From positions 1,426,001 to 1,490,000 of the forward strand of contig NZ_LT827015.1 of NCBI RefSeq assembly GCF_900169075.1: DNA of 64,000 bases, in the 5' to 3' direction. This stretch comes from Chryseobacterium phocaeense (lineage in GTDB: Bacteria > Bacteroidota > Bacteroidia > Flavobacteriales > Weeksellaceae). Below, in pieces: positions 61,416-64,000 of the stretch. How positions within the stretch are numbered: the first letter of the stretch is position 1; each line of letters opens with the position of its first letter. The position numbers and the translations under genes are program-made. The notes beneath the pieces were generated by a model, which made no database searches, was not told where the DNA came from, and was given only the letters and a program-made list of their open reading frames with translations.

Positions 61416-61448
61416 AAAAACCGTCTGAGTAAATAGACGGTTTTTTTG
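61416..61448 (+). terminator. Attenuator terminator of the his operon
   Basis: AAAAACCGTCT (61416-61426) and AGACGGTTTTT (61435-61445) form an 11-pair stem with loop GAGTAAAT and a seven-T tract. It ends before hisG, 68 bases upstream of its start codon. Confidence 0.92.
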
Positions 61449-61516
61449 TTCCCGAATTCTTCCCGGAAATAGCTACAGATCAGTTTTTATTTACTCAGAT
61501 TCCTTAAAACAATACA

Positions 61517-62363
61517 ATGAGTAAATTAAAAATTGCGATCCAGAAAAGCGGCCGGCTTTACGAAGAATCCTTACAGCTCCTCAAAGACTGCGGTATCTAT
61601 GTCAACAACGGGAAAGACCAGCTCAAAGTTTCCGTAGACAACTTTCCCATGGAGATCATGTATCTCAGAAATTCAGATATTCCCCAATACCTTGAAGACG
61701 GGGTGGTAGATATTGCCATCGTAGGCGAAAATCTTTTAGCTGAAAAACAGAAAAACATCCGGATCGTAGAGAAGCTTGGGTTTTCAAAATGCAGAGTTTC
61801 CTTAGCCGTCCCGAAAGAAGTGGAAACCGATGATCTTTCTTATTTCGAAGGGAGAAAAATTGCCACCTCTTATCCCAATACCCTTACCAACTTTCTCAGC
61901 GAAAAAGGCGTTACTTCAGACATTCACATCATTTCCGGTTCCGTTGAGATCGCTCCTAATATTGGCCTTGCAGATGGCATCTGTGATATTGTAAGCTCAG
62001 GAAGCACGCTGTTTAAAAACGGGCTTAGGGAAACGGTGACCATTCTGAAATCCGAGGCCGTTCTGGCAAAAACTTCCGTCCTTGACCCTGAAAAAAAATA
62101 AATTCCTTTTCCGGATTCAGGCTGTTTTAAGAGCAAAAAATTCCAAATATATCCTCATGAACGTCCCTGATCACAAAATCAGTGATATAGCATCTGTGCT
62201 TCCCGTATTGAAAAGTCCTACCGTGATTCCTTTGGCTGAAAAAGGGTGGAGCAGCATTCATTCCGTGATTGACGAAGACCGGTTCTGGGAGGTTATTGAT
62301 GAGCTGAAAGAAAACGGAGCGCAGGACATACTCATTATTCCAATTGATAAAATGGTGATTTAA
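61517..62363 (+). pseudogene. hisG: ATP phosphoribosyltransferase, split by a frameshift
   Basis: HisG joins ATP and PRPP as the first, feedback-regulated step of histidine synthesis. The first frame (61517-62101, 194 residues) holds the catalytic domain ('IAIQKSGRLYEESLQLLKDC', 'DIAIVGENLLAE', 'NIGLADGICDIVSSGSTL'). A stop TAA follows a run of eight A (62091-62098). The C-terminal regulatory domain of long HisG ('RIQAVLRAKNSKYILMNVPD', 'GWSSIHSVIDEDRFWEVIDE') continues in the next frame to 62363. Removing one A would give one product of about 281 residues, the normal length of long-form HisG. So it is either a mutated gene, a slippage-dependent gene, or a homopolymer sequencing error. Confidence 0.88.
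62091..62098 (+). other. Run of eight A at the hisG frameshift
   Basis: GAAAAAAAATAA: the first frame stops at TAA, while loss of one A gives GAA-AAA-AAT-AAA-TTC in the frame of the C-terminal domain. RNA polymerase slippage on such runs could make part of the mRNA in frame. Confidence 0.7.
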
Positions 62364-62365
62364 TT

Positions 62366-63640
62366 ATGAAAATATACAGATACCCTGAAAGAAATTCATG
62401 GCCTGAGCTGGTAAAACGTCCGGTTATTGAACGTAAAGAATTGTCCGGACTGATGGAGGAAATATTTGAGGCAGTAGAAAAAGAAGGAGACAACGCACTG
62501 ATTGAGTTTAATGAAAAATTTGATCGTGCTATAACTCCACAGATCACAGTTTCAGATGCAGAACTTGACCAGGCAGGACAAGAAATCTCCGGAGAATTAA
62601 AAAAAGCCATTCAACAGGCGAAGGAAAATATTTCGAAATTCCATGCCGCCCAGATACCGGAAACAGAAAAAATAGAAACGGCAAAAGGGGTAACATGCTG
62701 GAGAGAAAACCGGGCCATAGAAAAAGTAGGGATTTATATTCCGGGAGGAACTGCACCCTTATTTTCAACAGTTCTGATGCTTGCGATACCAGCGCAGTTA
62801 GCCGGATGCCGTGAAATTATCCTCTGTACGCCGCCAAACGCCAATGGAAATATCAATCCCGCCATTTTATATACAGCAAGGCTTTGCGGAATTACCAGAA
62901 TATTTAAAACCGGAGGCGCGCAAGCCATTGCGGCAATGACTTTAGGAACGGAAAGTATTCCGAAGGTTTATAAAATATTCGGGCCTGGAAACCAGTATGT
63001 AGTGGCAGCCAAAGAATATGCACAGAACTATGGGGTGGCTATCGATATGCCGGCCGGACCCAGTGAAGTGCTTGTTATAGCAGACCAGCAGGCCATTCCC
63101 GAATTCTGTGCAGCAGATCTGCTTTCCCAGGCCGAACACGGAAGTGACAGTCAGGTTGTTTTTATTGCTGATGACTTCAAAATTTTTACAGAAACCATTG
63201 AAGCGGTAGAAAAGCAGCTTAAAATCCTTCCCAGAAATGAAATGGCTTCCAAAGCACTGGATCACAGTCTTTTCATATTAATAGATTCTGTTGAAAAAGC
63301 ACTGGAATTCAGTAATTTATATGCTCCTGAACACCTTATCCTAGCTTTGGAGGATTTTGAAAAATATATTCCGCTGATTGAAAATGCAGGATCGGTTTTC
63401 CTCGGAAATTACTCCTGTGAAAGTGCCGGAGATTATGCCAGCGGAACCAACCACACCCTGCCCACCAATACCTACGCAAGGAACTACAGCGGGGTTTCTC
63501 TGGACAGTTTTGTCAAAAAAATCACCTTTCAGCATCTTTCTAAGGAAGGCCTGGAAAAAATAGGGAAAACAATTGAAATAATGGCCGAAGCCGAAGGTCT
63601 TATTGCCCACAAAAATGCAGTATCTATCCGATTAAAATAA
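62366..63640 (+). CDS. hisD: Histidinol dehydrogenase
   Basis: HisD oxidises L-histidinol to histidine in two NAD-dependent steps and needs zinc. The 424-residue protein has 'VGIYIPGGTAPLFSTVLMLA' (about residues 115-135), 'FGPGNQYVVAAKEYAQ' (about 210) and 'DMPAGPSEVLVIAD', then 'DLLSQAEHGSDSQ' with zinc ligands Gln/His near 255, and the C-terminal 'ASGTNHTLPT' near 358. All are family signatures. The ATG is three bases beyond the hisG end and the hisC start follows four bases behind, so hisG-hisD-hisC are one operon under the attenuator. Confidence 0.96.
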   Translation: MKIYRYPERNSWPELVKRPVIERKELSGLMEEIFEAVEKEGDNALIEFNEKFDRAITPQITVSDAELDQAGQEISGELKKAIQQAKENISKFHAAQIPETEKIETAKGVTCWRENRAIEKVGIYIPGGTAPLFSTVLMLAIPAQLAGCREIILCTPPNANGNINPAILYTARLCGITRIFKTGGAQAIAAMTLGTESIPKVYKIFGPGNQYVVAAKEYAQNYGVAIDMPAGPSEVLVIADQQAIPEFCAADLLSQAEHGSDSQVVFIADDFKIFTETIEAVEKQLKILPRNEMASKALDHSLFILIDSVEKALEFSNLYAPEHLILALEDFEKYIPLIENAGSVFLGNYSCESAGDYASGTNHTLPTNTYARNYSGVSLDSFVKKITFQHLSKEGLEKIGKTIEIMAEAEGLIAHKNAVSIRLK

Positions 63641-63644
63641 TATA

Positions 63645-64000
63645 ATGAAAGAATTTAACATCAATACGTTCGTAAGAAAAAATATCATTGCGTTACAGCC
63701 ATACATCAGTTTCAGGGATCAGAATGAATTCAATGCTCCGGTCATGCTGGATGCCAATGAATGTCCGTTCGGGGAATTCAACCGCTATCCTGACTCAACC
63801 CAGAAAAAGCTTAAGGAAAAACTTGCGGAAATTAAAGGAGTTTCTCCCTCTCAGATTGCCATAGGAAACGGCAGTGACGAGCTTATCGACCTGATCATTA
63901 AAATCTTCTGTGAGCCCAAAAAAGACGCAATTCTGATGATGAATCCCTCATTTGCAATGTATGGTTTTTACGCAGCCGTCAATGAAAATGCGCTTTTAAA
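63645..64000 (+). CDS. hisC: Histidinol-phosphate aminotransferase (partial, cut by window end)
   Basis: The first 118 residues of the PLP enzyme are visible, with 'VRKNIIALQPYISF', 'MLDANECPFGEFNRYPDS' and 'IAIGNGSDELIDLIIK', the N-terminal signature of HisC. It transfers the amino group of glutamate to imidazole acetol phosphate. It starts four bases after the hisD stop, continuing the hisG-hisD-hisC order. The right end of the gene and any further his genes lie beyond the window. Confidence 0.95.
   Translation, partial: MKEFNINTFVRKNIIALQPYISFRDQNEFNAPVMLDANECPFGEFNRYPDSTQKKLKEKLAEIKGVSPSQIAIGNGSDELIDLIIKIFCEPKKDAILMMNPSFAMYGFYAAVNENALL

Noticed and set aside
62082..62363. Separate gene behind hisG
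   Set aside because: Its sequence is the C-terminal regulatory domain of long-form HisG, without its own start; it belongs to the frameshifted hisG.

Overview
The window is chromosomal DNA from a member of the Flavobacteriia (Bacteroidota), most likely Chryseobacterium or a close relative. This rests on the gene repertoire (PorQ and a T9SS C-terminal sorting domain, lat/amaB lysine catabolism, fused ResB-CcsA, DUF6443-type RHS protein), on recurring TAnnTTTG -7 promoter elements, on the near absence of Shine-Dalgarno sequences and on AT-rich intergenic DNA. The species assignment is inference; no database was searched.

Left part (1-30 kb): ordinary core genome. A YqjD/YqjE-like envelope stress operon (partial gene, holin-like protein, YtxH protein), cmk, porQ, pyrH-frr, two exported proteins of unknown function, an LptF/LptG-type permease, a LolA-like carrier and ftsK. 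Then come an exported isochorismatase-like hydrolase, a Crp/Fnr regulator, a ResB-CcsA cytochrome c maturation fusion, an SPFH protein with a ribbon-helix-helix partner, the lysine degradation pair (aldehyde dehydrogenase and lysine 6-aminotransferase), a DUF2007 protein, a GNAT enzyme, a GbsR/MarR-regulated RND tripartite efflux operon, and a GNAT-MarR pair with a palindromic operator across its promoter.

Centre (30.4-52.8 kb): an accessory polymorphic-toxin island. Four genes read in one direction (T9SS-sorted repeat protein, large SpvB/RHS-like protein, tail-fibre-like protein, full-length RHS protein). The full-length RHS ends in a JAB-like metallopeptidase tip followed by an exported immunity candidate. 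Behind it is a 12 kb array of silent RHS tips. Each has a short piece of RHS core, a different toxin domain (small basic domains, two HExxH peptidases, a second JAB domain, an alpha/beta-hydrolase) and its own immunity gene. Most units are separated by a repeated spacer (eight copies) containing a strong hairpin with stem AAACCACTG/CAGTGGTTT. The array decays to the right into a frameshifted tip, two orphan immunity-like membrane proteins and core remnants, and ends with a terminator-only copy of the spacer just before a tRNA-Ala(GGC) gene. The layout looks like a store of exchangeable tips for the one expressed RHS gene. Immunity location (exported, membrane or cytosolic) tracks the type of toxin and the presence of a glycine-rich hydrophobic segment.

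Right part (52.9-64 kb): core genes again. A PhzF-like enzyme, a stand-alone MreB, exported and hypothetical proteins, an NlpC/P60 peptidase with a LytTR regulator gene and 11-bp direct repeats at the promoter, a DUF2255 protein, dapD, a glycosyltransferase, and the start of the histidine operon. That operon opens with a 16-residue His-rich leader peptide, an attenuator and hisG, followed by hisD and hisC (cut by the window edge). hisG is split by a frameshift at a run of eight A.
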